This document shows, piece by piece, positions 15,930 through 15,982 of a DNA stretch of 15,982 nt. The notes beneath the pieces are model-generated. The model was not told the origin of the DNA and ran no database searches. It saw only the letters and a list, made by a program, of their open reading frames with translations. The stretch comes from Stramenopiles sp. TOSAG23-6. Its lineage: Eukaryota > Sar. Location of the stretch: NCBI GenBank assembly GCA_900128565.1, contig LT636101.1:1-15982 (forward strand). Reading direction: 5' to 3'. The translations under genes and the position numbers were made by a program. How positions within the stretch are numbered: the first letter of the stretch is position 1; each line of letters begins with the position of its first letter.

Positions 15930-15982
15930 GTATGTTTTATTTTTTTTCAATTTCGATTTTTTTTCGTACGAAATTTTGTACC
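15930..15982 (+). repeat. Introner-like intron, copy 3 (in PRKRIP1-like gene, 3' end outside window)
   Basis: The donor is CGTAAT|GTATGT in phase 0. It is followed by TTTATTTTTTTTCAATTTC, a T-run and the core TTTCGTACGAAATTTTGTAC, ending with the window. The 20 bases TATGTTTTATTTTTTTTCAA are identical to copy 1 on the other strand at the far end of the window, and the core is identical too. The branch site and acceptor lie beyond the edge. Confidence 0.78.

Noticed and set aside
1-15982. Prokaryotic or phage origin, CRISPR array, tRNA or rRNA genes
   Set aside because: Spliceosomal-type introns, PSI, EGF, discoidin and PRKRIP1-like domains, and AATAAA signals point to a nuclear eukaryotic genome. 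No CRISPR-like spacing, cloverleaf or rRNA sequence was seen.

Overview
This is nuclear DNA from a unicellular eukaryote. Genes are tightly packed, transcribed from both strands, AT-rich, and read with the standard code. Three genes carry short phase-0 spliceosomal-type introns with a GTAYGTTTT-type donor and a CTAAC branch site, although the donor of the leftmost copy is degenerate. Proteins of eukaryotic type (PRKRIP1-like, JmjC, PSI, EGF, discoidin) rule out a prokaryote. The secreted plant-type LRR protein with an 'NGDDW...W' N-cap followed by GxIPxEIGQL repeats is a style common in stramenopiles such as diatoms and their uncultured relatives. A marine stramenopile is my best guess, but it is an inference. 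Single ambiguous bases (9961, 14261, 15409) suggest a consensus built from environmental or single-cell reads.

Layout from left to right. (1) 1-931, minus strand: first exon of a membrane-anchored JmjC/cupin_8 protein, interrupted in the middle of its Fe-binding motif by an intron that runs off the window. (2) 932-1215: a divergent promoter region. (3) 1216-1980, plus strand: a small secreted LRR protein. (4) 2132-14852, minus strand: one giant gene that covers most of the window. Two long reading frames, 14852-13425 and 13321-2132, are joined by a 103-nt intron into a predicted secreted protein of about 4205 residues. (5) 15046-15258, minus strand: a possible 70-residue protein. (6) 15327 to the right end, plus strand: the 5' exon of a PRKRIP1 (DUF1168)-like spliceosomal protein, which enters an intron at 15930.

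Two things stand out. First, the three introns share a nearly identical body in three unrelated genes: a T-rich 5' half, then the core TTTCGTACGAAATTTTGTACC, then CTAAC. This looks like an introner-type family of mobile or templated introns. Both ends of the window lie inside copies of it, as if the assembly broke at a high-copy repeat.

Second, the giant protein is a mosaic built around an unrecognised Cys-containing lobe with a 'VGDxVWL' core. The lobe occurs nine times as three triads, and a half-lobe closes each triad. Three lobes per unit suggests three beta-trefoil-like domains. Triads B and C are each preceded by a similar discoidin-like segment ending in 'G-I-x-x-[VL]-x-F-Y-G'. Between triads A and B lies an unrecognised region of about 820 residues that is mostly alpha-helical. 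PSI, EGF, PAN/Apple-like, F5/8 type C and Cys-rich modules fill the rest. With a signal peptide, many N-glycosylation sequons and no visible C-terminal membrane segment, the protein is probably secreted or attached to the cell surface as an adhesin or matrix protein. The LRR protein and the giant protein are both predicted secreted products and are convergent neighbours, but nothing in the sequence shows that they act together.
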